NCBI GenBank assembly: GCA_905215345.1
Contig: CAJMPR010000007.1
Coordinates: forward strand, 135,539-199,538
Length of the DNA stretch: 64,000 nt
Reading direction: 5' to 3'
DNA from: an uncultured bacterium
GTDB lineage: Bacteria; Bacteroidota; Bacteroidia; Bacteroidales; Bacteroidaceae
Shown: positions 9,282-17,418 of the stretch, piece by piece
How the letters are laid out: each line of letters starts with the position of its first letter
How positions within the stretch are numbered: position 1 is the stretch's first letter
The notes under the pieces: model-generated
Seen by the model: the letters and a program-made list of their open reading frames with translations, nothing else
The model's database searches: none
Told to the model about the DNA's origin: nothing
Program-made: the position numbers and the translations under genes

Positions 9282-10454
9282 CTATTTCCGTAGAAAGTTG
9301 CTTCGCTTTCTAAATAAACAGTAAAGTTTCCAACGGAGTGACTGCATGGGTTGGAGTATATCGAATATAGGTAAAGTAAAGTAATACCTGCGTTTATCGT
9401 TCAAGTCTTTAGCTGTCTTGTTGATGATAATGGCTTGCATAGTGTAGCGAAGTATCCAGGAGAAAAATGCGATACCTGCCACTACCCAATGAAAGTTCAA
9501 TATACCGATTACAACAGCAGCTATCCAGGTTCCATAAAATAACATGCGGCTAAGAGTTTCGAATCCGGCCAACCAGCGTTGCGGTCCCCGATAGAATCGG
9601 GCGGTAGATGCGTAGCCAATTTTTTCTTCACGCCAGTCTTTGGCACGAAATACAGGTTGGCTGCGTACAATTGCATTTGCATCTGTCTCTACACGTGTGT
9701 TTTCCGGCGTAACTACATGGTTGATAAATAAATCGTCATCGCCCCGTTGAAGATTGAGGTGAGCGGAAAAACCTTTTTGCTCATAGAACAACTCCTTACG
9801 GTAAGCTAAATTACGACCTATTCCCATATAGGGGCTACCGGCAAGTGCAAAACCAAGATAGCGCATGGAAGTAAATAAATTGTCAAAAGATACCCGTTTA
9901 TGCAGCCAGCCTTTGCCACGTTCGTAACCACTATATCCCAGAACGACTTGTGTGCGTGAGGTGAAATTACGTGCCATCAGCTTTAACCATTGGTCACTTT
10001 GAGGTTGGCAGTTGGCTTCGGTGAATACCAGCCAGTCATACTTACTTGCCTTGATTCCCAACGTAACGGCGAGTTTCTTCCGGCTGATGTAACGGGAAGA
10101 ATCAGGAACGAAGCTGTGGTATAAATGAGGATATTTCTCTTCTTGCAGGGTAAGGAAATCTTCACTCTCTCCTCTATCTCCGTCATTGATGACAATAACT
10201 TCAAACTGCGGATAATCCTGTTCCAATACGGAATGCAGGTTACGATGCAGATTTTCTGATTCATCACGGGCGCAAATAATAACAGATACGGGAGGGAGTT
10301 CCTGTGTGAAATGTACATTTTCACGCCTTACGGCACGGTTGCGCCTGTGTATACGATTATAAAGGCAAAAGTAATAGAGAATCTGGAGCAGAAAGAGAAC
10401 TCCTGTTGCTATGAGTAATATCTTTTCGGTTGTATCGAATATTAATGTTTCCAT
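9282..10454 (-). CDS. Membrane-anchored glycosyltransferase family 2
   Basis: 390 residues with an N-terminal helix (about 13-30), a GT2 catalytic domain (PVSVIICARDESENL; the nucleotide-binding Asp in VIVINDGD; an acceptor-side motif RGDDDLF) and two or three C-terminal helices. Such proteins transfer or polymerise sugars on the cytoplasmic face of the inner membrane. It is a single gene, far from the polysaccharide locus at 30-50 kb, and its product is unknown. No QxxRW processivity motif is evident. Confidence 0.8.
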   Translation of the reverse strand: METLIFDTTEKILLIATGVLFLLQILYYFCLYNRIHRRNRAVRRENVHFTQELPPVSVIICARDESENLHRNLHSVLEQDYPQFEVIVINDGDRGESEDFLTLQEEKYPHLYHSFVPDSSRYISRKKLAVTLGIKASKYDWLVFTEANCQPQSDQWLKLMARNFTSRTQVVLGYSGYERGKGWLHKRVSFDNLFTSMRYLGFALAGSPYMGIGRNLAYRKELFYEQKGFSAHLNLQRGDDDLFINHVVTPENTRVETDANAIVRSQPVFRAKDWREEKIGYASTARFYRGPQRWLAGFETLSRMLFYGTWIAAVVIGILNFHWVVAGIAFFSWILRYTMQAIIINKTAKDLNDKRRYYFTLPIFDILQPMQSLRWKLYCLFRKRSNFLRK

Positions 10455-10495
10455 GTGTCCTATGACGTTATTATGTGGTGCAAATTTACGAAATT

Positions 10496-10674
10496 CACCA
10501 CAGATTACACGGATTAACGCAGATTATTTCTTTCCGATTCTGATTCACTACAGATTACACAGACCTTCACAGAGGATTCACGTTGGTGCTTGATAGTATC
10601 TGTCATTCAGAAACTCCGTGAGACTCTGTGTAATCTGTGGTGAAGAATATCTGTATCGTCAATCTGTGGTAATT
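10496..10674. repeat. Inverted-repeat element built from CACAGATTACAC motifs
   Basis: CACCACAGATTACAC at 10496-10510 has an exact 15-bp inverted partner at 10628-10642. Between them a degenerate copy (CTACAGATTACACAGA near 10550) occurs, and another inverted copy at 10661-10674 runs into the 3' end of bioD. This stretch fills the gap between the glycosyltransferase and bioD; I see no gene in it. Confidence 0.65.
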
Positions 10675-11309
10675 TCAGGCACAACCTCGAATTTTGTTTT
10701 TGGAAAGTTTTTGGAGAGGTAATTTTGTATGTATTCCATAGTATCTTTCTGTATTGTTTCGTCTTCTACTGTTGGATATAGATTATACAATACAGTATCA
10801 AGAACAATGCCCCGTTTCTTGATAGCTTCGAAGCTTAACAGGGTATGATTGATACTACCCAGCTTGCCCGAGGTTATGAATATAAGAGGATATTGTTTTT
10901 CGGTGATATAATCGATAGTGAGGTATTCTTCGGTCAAGGGAACCATCAGACCACCGGCTCCTTCTACAAGGACGATGTCGTAACGGCGGGCGAGTTCCTT
11001 CGTGGCACGCTCTATCTTTCCGAAATCAATGGGGCGTTGGTCGATACGTGCTGCCAGGTGAGGGGAACAAGGATAAGAGAAGATTTCGGGCATGGTCAGT
11101 CCTTCTTTATCTTCGGGCAGATATCCTGTGCCCGTGATACGCCGGTGCAGGTCGATGTCTTCGGAATGACCCGTATTGCCGGTTTGGATGAATTTCTGGG
11201 TGATGACACGCTTTCCACTTTGTGCCAGTTCACGTGCCAGCCAGGCGGTACAATAACTTTTTCCGGCATCTGTGTCGATACCGCTGATAAAATAAATGTT
11301 TGAGTTCAT
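10659..11309 (-). CDS. bioD: Dethiobiotin synthetase
   Basis: 216 residues. Carboxylates 7,8-diaminopelargonate with CO2 and ATP to form dethiobiotin, the next-to-last biotin step. The N terminus has the P-loop variant GIDTDAGKS (usual GTDTGVGKT), and VEGAGGLMVPL is the second nucleotide/substrate motif. Last gene of the bioBA-F-G-C-D operon, 46 bp after bioC. The final codons (ITTD and stop) lie inside a CACAGATT-type repeat, so the tail appears to be recent and non-conserved. Confidence 0.93.
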   Translation of the reverse strand: MNSNIYFISGIDTDAGKSYCTAWLARELAQSGKRVITQKFIQTGNTGHSEDIDLHRRITGTGYLPEDKEGLTMPEIFSYPCSPHLAARIDQRPIDFGKIERATKELARRYDIVLVEGAGGLMVPLTEEYLTIDYITEKQYPLIFITSGKLGSINHTLLSFEAIKKRGIVLDTVLYNLYPTVEDETIQKDTMEYIQNYLSKNFPKTKFEVVPEITTD

Positions 11310-11355
11310 AGCTCTTTATATCTTAAGTGAATGATTAAACATAGGTTCTTACACT

Positions 11356-12129
11356 TTATACTTCATCTCTTATACTTCCTCTTTTCCGGGCAATGATATA
11401 AACAGGGTGATAGGTTAATGGTACGTTCTGCATTTCGTTGCCGAACTGCCGGATATATTCGTCACAGAACGTTTGAAGTTTTCCCCGTGTCCATACCTTT
11501 TTCTCCGTACCGGTCACCCCGGTTTGTTTCAAATGCTGTAATACCTGTAGCGGTGTGTCGAAAGGCAACGAAACGATTTCTTCTTCCGCATAGAGAATTT
11601 CAAAGCTTGGAGATAGCAATGCTTTTAGTCTTTCGATGGGCAGATAATCCAGTCCGTGCCCGGTCAGAGCGCGTATTTCTTTCATATTCTGCATGCCGAA
11701 AGTACTGAAAGCAAGAATACCTTCATCTGCAAGGAAATGATGGCAGCGGTCGAAGAAATGTCCGGGATTACTGAACCATTGCAAGGTGGAGCAAGAAGTT
11801 ATCAAGTCTGTATCTTGTGGAAAATCAAGTGTTTCCGCATCAGAAGGCTGGAAGTCGATGTGTTCATAAACAAGCAGTTCTTCTACGCACTCTTTCATTT
11901 CAGGACATAAGTCGTTCAGTAACAACGTCTGTGGTTGCAGGGTGTGTTGTAGCAGGCGGGAATAACTACCTGTACCGCATCCGAATTCTACGATATGGCG
12001 GAAGTGGGGCGAGGTAGTAGTTACCAATATGTGCAGCATCTTCTCAGCCACCTGATGCTGTACGCGGGCCTCGCGCCCGTAAGTGTCGCGAGCCTTGGCA
12101 AAGCGTTCGGCTATCAATCGTTTGTCCAT
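11356..12129 (-). CDS. bioC: Malonyl-ACP O-methyltransferase
   Basis: 257 residues from the ATG at 12129 (MDKRLIAERFAKARDTYG); a longer frame reaching 12213 only overlaps bioG. Class I SAM methyltransferase with motif I VEFGCGTGSYSRLL. It methylates the free carboxyl of malonyl-ACP so that fatty acid synthesis can build the pimeloyl chain. It overlaps the end of bioG by 16 bp, which indicates translational coupling, and BioG removes the methyl group that BioC adds. Confidence 0.92.
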   Translation of the reverse strand: MDKRLIAERFAKARDTYGREARVQHQVAEKMLHILVTTTSPHFRHIVEFGCGTGSYSRLLQHTLQPQTLLLNDLCPEMKECVEELLVYEHIDFQPSDAETLDFPQDTDLITSCSTLQWFSNPGHFFDRCHHFLADEGILAFSTFGMQNMKEIRALTGHGLDYLPIERLKALLSPSFEILYAEEEIVSLPFDTPLQVLQHLKQTGVTGTEKKVWTRGKLQTFCDEYIRQFGNEMQNVPLTYHPVYIIARKRGSIRDEV

Positions 12130-12779
12130 AGGTCTTGCAAATAGTATCTGAAAATGGATTCCTGATAATGGGCGTCGTCCGTTTGCGTAACGGGAGTACC
12201 TAAGTCTTCCCATGCTTGCAACTGGTTAGCGGTGGGGATGATACGGTCATTGTTACCCACAACAGCCTGTTTCCATCGAAAAGTTGCGGAGGGAAGTGAT
12301 TGGTACATATGTTCTATTTCCGCCAGTTCGTTCCGCAATTCGTCTAAGGGACGGCGGGGAGTGATTTGCAGAAATGCTTTGAAGGCTTCTCCGTCGGCAC
12401 ACATGCGGCGTAGGAATTTATGGAGGGAAGCACCCGTAAGCCCGTCCAAAGTACCCCGGAAAATGTTTTGCGGAATACCTCTCCGGTCGTCGATAGGGTA
12501 GGGCGTCCCGTTGATGGCGATGCTTGCGGCGATGTTAAGCCGGAGTGGCGGTAGGACTTGTGAGGCAGCCCATACGCCCATTGACCAGCCGATAACATTG
12601 ATTTTCTGATATTCGCCTAACTCCGAAGCGTCGAAATCCAGCGTCCGGTAGTCGTAACAGAGCATAAAGTCACTATCCGTCGGACGATATTCCTTGAACG
12701 GAGTGGCGTCTGCTCCCCAGCCGGCAAAGAATAACAGCAGGCGGGGATGATGTTCGTGTATGATGTAGATTTGTTTCAT
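12114..12779 (-). CDS. bioG: Pimeloyl-ACP methyl ester esterase, BioG (DUF452) type
   Basis: 221 residues from ATG 12779 (MKQIYIIHEH); a TTG nine bases upstream is less likely. Alpha/beta hydrolase with the DUF452 start LLLFFAGWGADATPF and the nucleophile elbow GWSMG. BioG hydrolyses pimeloyl-ACP methyl ester to release pimeloyl-ACP for BioF, in place of BioH. Its position between bioF and bioC, overlapping bioC, supports this. Confidence 0.9.
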   Translation of the reverse strand: MKQIYIIHEHHPRLLLFFAGWGADATPFKEYRPTDSDFMLCYDYRTLDFDASELGEYQKINVIGWSMGVWAASQVLPPLRLNIAASIAINGTPYPIDDRRGIPQNIFRGTLDGLTGASLHKFLRRMCADGEAFKAFLQITPRRPLDELRNELAEIEHMYQSLPSATFRWKQAVVGNNDRIIPTANQLQAWEDLGTPVTQTDDAHYQESIFRYYLQDLWTND

Positions 12780-12787
12780 TAGTAGCA

Positions 12788-12820
12788 AATAACTTATAGC
12801 TTATAACTCATAACTTTAAT
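12788..12820. repeat. AT-rich gene-end repeat (TTATAACTCATAACTT family), copy at bioF end
   Basis: Read on the minus strand this is ATTAAAGTTATGAGTTA followed by TAAGCTATAAGTTA. It forms the last eight codons and stop of bioF and the short gap before bioG. A nearly identical copy ends bioBA (14144-14174). Confidence 0.75.
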
Positions 12821-13948
12821 CTCTTCTTCTTTTATTGCGGCCGTCAACGAGAAACGTATACGCGACGTGTCTTCGGGAACCGTCGGCGGGCGTACAGGCA
12901 GCGCGTAAAAGCCATGCCGTTGCAACGCTTCCGCCCGTAGAACGGTATCGGTGCTTGGTCCGACAATCATGGGAACTATATGGCTTACGCTCGGACATGC
13001 GTATCCCCGTTCTTGCAAGGCTTCGCGCAGCGTGCGGCTGATACGTGCAAGGTGTTCCCGCCGGTCTTGCATATCCACTAACTTCCGCAATATGAACACT
13101 GTCCAAGCTATATTTACCGGAGGAAGGGCAGTGGTAAAAATAAGGGTACGCATCCGGTTTACCAGATATTCCCGTATCATCCGTGTACAAACTATATAAG
13201 CACCTGCCGATGCGGCGGCTTTCCCAAAAGTACCTACAAGAAAGTCGATGTCTCCAATACAATCCGCTTCTTCTGCGCAACCGAGTCCTTGCTTGCCACG
13301 CACACCGAAAGCATGGGCTTCGTCTACATAGAGCAGGACGTTATCGTACTTATGTTTCAGTTGCACTAATCCCGGCAGGTCGGCCTGGTCGCCATCCATA
13401 CTGAAAATACTCTCGGTAACGATGATTATTTTCCGGTACTCAGTGTGGTTTTCCTCAAGCAACCGGCTGAGTTGTAACATATCATTGTGACGGTAGCGGA
13501 TGCACTTGGCTGCCGACAGGCGGATGCCGTCAATCAGGCTCGCATGTACCAGCTTGTCCGCAAGTATCAGCGTCCGGTTGTCGCTCACGGCAGGCAGAAT
13601 ACCCGTATTGGCATGGTAGCCACTGTTGAAGACCAGTGCCGCTTCCGTGCCGAATAGCTGTACCAGTTCGGCTTCCAGTTCTTCGTAGACGGTAAAGTTT
13701 CCCGTCAGCAGACGGGAGGAAGAAGAAGTGGGCATAAAAGTGTCCGGAGTCAACGTACTGAGAAACTCTTCCCTTAATCTTCGGTCGGATGCCAGTCCTA
13801 AGTAGTCGTTGGATGACAAATTCAACATCCTTTGTCCACCGACGATTACATCACGCCCGTCGTGTACTATGTCCGGCAGGCGGCGCAAGTTGCTATGCTC
13901 TTTCAGCAGTTGCAGCTCTTGCTGCATTTGGTTTGTTATTTCGTTCAT
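12794..13948 (-). CDS. bioF: 8-amino-7-oxononanoate synthase
   Basis: 384 residues. PLP enzyme that condenses pimeloyl-ACP with L-alanine to 8-amino-7-oxononanoate. Visible motifs: NLSSNDYLGLA near the N terminus, FNSGYHANTGI, VDEAHAFGVRG with the PLP-ring Asp, and the Schiff-base Lys in VGTFGKAAASAGAY. The last residues IKVMSYKL are encoded by an intergenic repeat and are identical to the tail of BioBA, an enzyme of different family; see findings. It follows bioBA after a 200-bp repeat-filled gap. Confidence 0.93.
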   Translation of the reverse strand: MNEITNQMQQELQLLKEHSNLRRLPDIVHDGRDVIVGGQRMLNLSSNDYLGLASDRRLREEFLSTLTPDTFMPTSSSSRLLTGNFTVYEELEAELVQLFGTEAALVFNSGYHANTGILPAVSDNRTLILADKLVHASLIDGIRLSAAKCIRYRHNDMLQLSRLLEENHTEYRKIIIVTESIFSMDGDQADLPGLVQLKHKYDNVLLYVDEAHAFGVRGKQGLGCAEEADCIGDIDFLVGTFGKAAASAGAYIVCTRMIREYLVNRMRTLIFTTALPPVNIAWTVFILRKLVDMQDRREHLARISRTLREALQERGYACPSVSHIVPMIVGPSTDTVLRAEALQRHGFYALPVRPPTVPEDTSRIRFSLTAAIKEEEIKVMSYKL

Positions 13949-13972
13949 AGATAATTTAGCAGCGGAGCTGTT

Positions 13973-14108
13973 AAAAGTTATAAGTTATTTGTTTGTAATA
14001 GGTTGCACTATGACGGTACAACGTAAAGGTCTACTTGAGAGAGCTAAAGGTCAACTTTACACTCCCTAAAACAGACGTTGCTTTGAGTTATAAGGTATAA
14101 GTTATGAG
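13973..14108. repeat. Repeat-filled bioBA-bioF spacer
   Basis: The gap holds AGTTATAAGTTAT at 13976-13988 and GAGTTATAAGGTATAAGTTATGAG at about 14085-14108, in the orientation opposite to the copy at 14144-14174. Together they could fold into a stem in the operon transcript. I see no reading frame of note here. Confidence 0.6.
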
Positions 14109-14143
14109 CTGCGCCATTATTCCGTAAGAAGAAGCATCAACGA

Positions 14144-14174
14144 ATAACTTATAACTTGTAACTCATAACTTTAA
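14144..14174. repeat. AT-rich gene-end repeat, copy at bioBA end
   Basis: On the minus strand ATTAAAGTTATGAGTTA then CAAGTTATAAGTTATT. It encodes the last residues and stop of BioBA, matching the bioF copy at almost every base. Confidence 0.75.
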
Positions 14175-16383
14175 TGGTTCCGCTCGTCAGCTTACTCAAT
14201 TCTTCCGGTTTGATGATAAATGGCGGCATCAGGTAAACCAGTTTTCCGAACGGACGTACCCAGATACCCTCTTCCACAAAGCGGCGCTGCATTCCTGCCA
14301 TATCTACCGGTGTTTTAGTCTCTATGACACCGATAGCACCCAGTATCCGCACGTCGGCTACTTGGGGCAATTGGCGTGCGGGTTCCAGTTCTTTCCTTAA
14401 TTGTGCTTCGATACGTGCCACCTTGCTTTGCCAGTCGTATTCGGGTGAAGTCAGCAGTTTCACCGATGCACAGGCTACGGCACATGCCAACGGATTTCCC
14501 ATGAACGTAGGTCCGTGCATAAATGCTCCCGGAGCATGGTTGGAGATGGTATCTGCCACCTCATTGGTAGTCAATACCGCAGATAAAGTCATGTATCCGC
14601 CTGTCAATGCCTTGCCAATGCACATTATGTCCGGTTCTATGCCGGCATGCTCCCATGCAAACAACTTTCCGGTACGTCCGAATCCGGTAGCTATCTCGTC
14701 AAAGATGAGCAATAATCCGTGTTTGCGACACAGTTTAGCCGCTTCACGCAGATATTGCGGATGGTAGAACCACATTCCGCCGGCACCCTGTACCACCGGT
14801 TCCAGTATCAATGCCGCCAGTTCTCCGGCATGTTGCTCGATGGTTTCTTTTAAAGGCAGGATGTCATCCGGATTCCATTCTCCGTCAAAACGTGAACGGG
14901 GTTGCGGAACGAAGTAACGTATCGGTAGTGACGGACCGAATAGAGAGTGCATGCCTGTTACCGGATCGCAAACCGACATCGCGTTCCATGTATCTCCATG
15001 GTAACCGCTTCGTATGGTGACAAAGTTATTTTTCTTAGCCTGACTTTTCGCTGCCCAATACTGTACCGCCATTTTCAGCGCTACCTCTACGGCTACCGAG
15101 CCGGAATCGGCATAGAATATCTTCTGCATGGAAGGCGGAACCAATGGTAACAGCAGTTGTCCCAATTCAATGGCGGGGTCATGTGTCAGTCCGCCGAACA
15201 TCACGTGAGACATCTTGCCGAGTTGTTCTTCCGCAGCCTTGTTCAGTACCGGGTGATTGTAACCATGTACGGCGCACCACCATGAAGACATGCCTTCTAT
15301 CAGGATTTGTCCGGATTCAAGGGTAATGGTAGCTCCCTCGGCGCACTTTACTTTATATACCGGCAACGGATTAGTAGTCGATGTATAAGGGTGCCACAGG
15401 TGTTCGCGGTCAAATTGTGAACCGTTAAACTCGTAACCGGCTTCCTCAATCAGTTTCTTATCTTCCGATACTTTGGAACCGAGAGTAGTGAGCAAATCGC
15501 CGACAATAGCGGAGTTGATACCTATATAAAGAGATTTCTTTACTGCTTCCTTACTGAGTTGTGAACGGCCGCCGGCAAACCGGAGATAGGCTGTGGGGTT
15601 GATAAAACGAAAGAGGGCGATAGTTACCAATATCTCTTCCTCCGTCAGTGGTTGCTGATTTTCCAAAGGCGTGCCCGCTATGGGGCTGAGGAGATTGATG
15701 GGGATAGATTGTGCTCCTATCTCTTTCAGCGTAAAAGCAAATTCGATACGTTGCTCTACGGTTTCTCCCATGCCGATGATACCTCCGCTGCAAATATCCA
15801 TACCTGCGTTGCGGGCAGCTTGGAGCGTATGTAACTTTTCTTCTTGCGTGTGCGTGCTGCACAGTGTGGGAAAGTGTGAGGGCGCTGTTTCAAGGTTGCA
15901 ATGGTAACGAGTGATACCGGCTTCGTGCAGAGCATGTAATTCATTTTCGTTCAAGAGTCCTAAAGAGGCGCATAATTGTATGGAGGAGTGACGGCGCATG
16001 TGACGTACCGTATCACAAAGCTGTTCCATTTGTTTGGGAGAAGGTTTTCGTCCGCTGGTTACGAGAGAGAACCGGTTGACGTCCTGCCGTTCATTGTATT
16101 GTGCCTGTTTCAGGCATTCTTCGGCAGGGAGCAGGTTGTAGATATCGGCCTTGGTGTGGTAGTGGGAAGATTGTGCGCACCATTTGCAGTTTTCGGGGCA
16201 CCGTCCCGACTTGGCATTGATGATGGAGCACATGTCAAACTCGCGCTGTGCGCGTGCGACGGTAATTTCGTGTGCAGCAGCGTAGAGCGCTTCACGGTCG
16301 GCGGTATTCGCCAGCCAGGCGGCTTGGTCGGGCGATATGTCTATGCCTGCCAATACCTGACTTTTCAATTCGTCAATAGTCAT
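14149..16383 (-). CDS. bioBA: Bifunctional biotin synthase / DAPA aminotransferase (BioB-BioA fusion)
   Basis: 744 residues from ATG 16383 (MTIDELKSQVLAG); the frame stays open upstream to 16563, but that part is unlike BioB. Residues 1 to about 318 are biotin synthase, a radical-SAM enzyme inserting sulfur into dethiobiotin, with the 4Fe-4S cysteines C62, C66 and C69 (CPENCKWC). Residues about 324-744 are BioA, the SAM-dependent aminotransferase making 7,8-diaminopelargonate, with SSWWCAVHGYNHP and the PLP Lys in CIGKALTGGYM. One protein thus does the last step and the step after BioF. First gene of the bio operon, behind a long leader. The tail IKVMSYKL is repeat-encoded. Confidence 0.93.
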   Translation of the reverse strand: MTIDELKSQVLAGIDISPDQAAWLANTADREALYAAAHEITVARAQREFDMCSIINAKSGRCPENCKWCAQSSHYHTKADIYNLLPAEECLKQAQYNERQDVNRFSLVTSGRKPSPKQMEQLCDTVRHMRRHSSIQLCASLGLLNENELHALHEAGITRYHCNLETAPSHFPTLCSTHTQEEKLHTLQAARNAGMDICSGGIIGMGETVEQRIEFAFTLKEIGAQSIPINLLSPIAGTPLENQQPLTEEEILVTIALFRFINPTAYLRFAGGRSQLSKEAVKKSLYIGINSAIVGDLLTTLGSKVSEDKKLIEEAGYEFNGSQFDREHLWHPYTSTTNPLPVYKVKCAEGATITLESGQILIEGMSSWWCAVHGYNHPVLNKAAEEQLGKMSHVMFGGLTHDPAIELGQLLLPLVPPSMQKIFYADSGSVAVEVALKMAVQYWAAKSQAKKNNFVTIRSGYHGDTWNAMSVCDPVTGMHSLFGPSLPIRYFVPQPRSRFDGEWNPDDILPLKETIEQHAGELAALILEPVVQGAGGMWFYHPQYLREAAKLCRKHGLLLIFDEIATGFGRTGKLFAWEHAGIEPDIMCIGKALTGGYMTLSAVLTTNEVADTISNHAPGAFMHGPTFMGNPLACAVACASVKLLTSPEYDWQSKVARIEAQLRKELEPARQLPQVADVRILGAIGVIETKTPVDMAGMQRRFVEEGIWVRPFGKLVYLMPPFIIKPEELSKLTSGTIKVMSYKL

Positions 16384-16627
16384 AATATGGATGTAATAGG
16401 GGATAGTCTGAACCGCGCCCTGCTTCCGTAGCGAACTATCGGCTACGTTCTTGCGCAGGCAACCGATTGTGACATGACGCCCTATGCTGGCAAAAGCGGC
16501 ATAGGCTTTCCGGCTCCAGCGCCGGAAACGTTGCGTTTGTCTATGAACGGGTTCCTTTTTCACGGTTTCAGTATCTTTGTTCTTTTTATCTTGTTTTTAG
16601 AGCACGCTCTTGGTGGCGGCAAAGATA
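16384..16627 (-). promoter_or_regulatory. Long structured leader and promoter of the bio operon
   Basis: The minus strand has a -7 box TATCTTTG at 16620-16627, which would place transcription start near 16613 and leave a leader of about 230 nt before bioBA. Within it TTTCCGGC (16507-16514) and GCCGGAAA (16521-16528) form a perfect 8-bp stem with a 6-nt loop. The leader is also an open frame but its translation looks unlike any biotin protein. No known riboswitch was recognised. Confidence 0.45.
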
Positions 16628-16727
16628 ATGCAAAATTTCGATTAAGCGAAGCAAGAAAATGCTTGTTTCCTTTTATCAACGTAAGAAGTCCCTTATAAAG
16701 TATAACGGCGTAGGGGGGAATAGTGAA

Positions 16728-16852
16728 TACCACTGTTTGGTACGGAAAATACCAATGGTTGGTACTAACAATACCAAAGGTTGGTACAGTGAATACCAGC
16801 GGTTGGTATTGTTAGTACCAGTATTTGGTATTCATTGTACCAAACAACGGTA
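16728..16852. repeat. Six tandem 15-bp palindromes with exact 22-bp period upstream of the bio operon
   Basis: Units of the form TACCAn-nnn-TTGGTA lie at 16728-16742, 16750-16764, 16772-16786, 16794-16808, 16816-16830 and 16838-16852, each separated by seven bases of variable sequence. Units 2 and 3 are perfect in the arms (TACCAATGGTTGGTA, TACCAAAGGTTGGTA); units 1, 4, 5 and 6 have one or two changes. The array lies about 100-235 bp upstream of the presumed bio start site and 58 bp past the end of nrdG. It looks like a repeated operator; a multi-hairpin RNA is the alternative. Confidence 0.85.
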
Positions 16853-16910
16853 TTAGTCTGGTACATGTATCCGACTGATATATAGAGGGGTATAATATAG
16901 TAGAAAGAGG

Positions 16911-17411
16911 CTATAGTTTCGGATTGTAACCGTAATCCACCGCTTTTTTAGCTTTTAGCGACGCTTGTACGTCAATCAGCCGTTGGTTACTGCTGCCACG
17001 GAAGTAGAGGTCTTCGTCTTTCAGGTCTTTTTTGAACTTGCCGTCTACTAATACGTCTATATACTCCAATAATTTAGCTTGTTGTGGATTGTGTACCAAG
17101 TTTTCAAACGTATATCCCGTATAGCACCAGATGTTCTTCCGGCTTTGTTTTTTAATGGCGTGTGCCAGTTCGGTAAAGCCTTCGGGCTGATACATGGGGT
17201 CTCCACCGCTGAAAGTTACATCGGCAAAGTTATCCGCAAGGACTTTTTGCAGAATCTCGTCAGTGCTCATCCAGCGTCCGCGCTTGATGTCCCATGATTC
17301 AGGATTATGGCAACCGGGACATCCGTTGGGACATCCGGCGGCATAGATGGCGGTGCGGAATCCCGGACCGTCAACAGTGGTATCTTCTAATATATCGAGA
17401 ATGGAAAGCAT
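16911..17411 (-). CDS. nrdG: Anaerobic ribonucleotide reductase activating protein
   Basis: 166 residues from ATG 17411 (MLSILDILEDTTVDGPG); an ATG at 17441 would overlap nrdD and add a non-conserved segment. Radical-SAM activase that makes the glycyl radical on NrdD. The cluster-binding motif is CPNGCPGC (C-x3-C-x2-C), followed by NPESWD; the SGGDPMYQPE motif contacts SAM. It follows nrdD by seven bases in the same operon. Confidence 0.93.
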   Translation of the reverse strand: MLSILDILEDTTVDGPGFRTAIYAAGCPNGCPGCHNPESWDIKRGRWMSTDEILQKVLADNFADVTFSGGDPMYQPEGFTELAHAIKKQSRKNIWCYTGYTFENLVHNPQQAKLLEYIDVLVDGKFKKDLKDEDLYFRGSSNQRLIDVQASLKAKKAVDYGYNPKL

Positions 17412-17418
17412 GATGATT

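Noticed and set aside
10411..10593. 60-codon plus-strand frame over the repeat before bioD
   Set aside because: It overlaps the start of the glycosyltransferase and the CACAGATT repeat; no start context or family pattern.
16384..16563. N-terminal extension of BioBA to a GTG at 16563
   Set aside because: The extra 60 residues are unlike BioB, BioB starts naturally at MTIDELK, and a likely promoter lies just upstream.
16728..16852. CRISPR array
   Set aside because: Repeats are 15 bp with seven-base spacers, far too short, and no cas genes are present.
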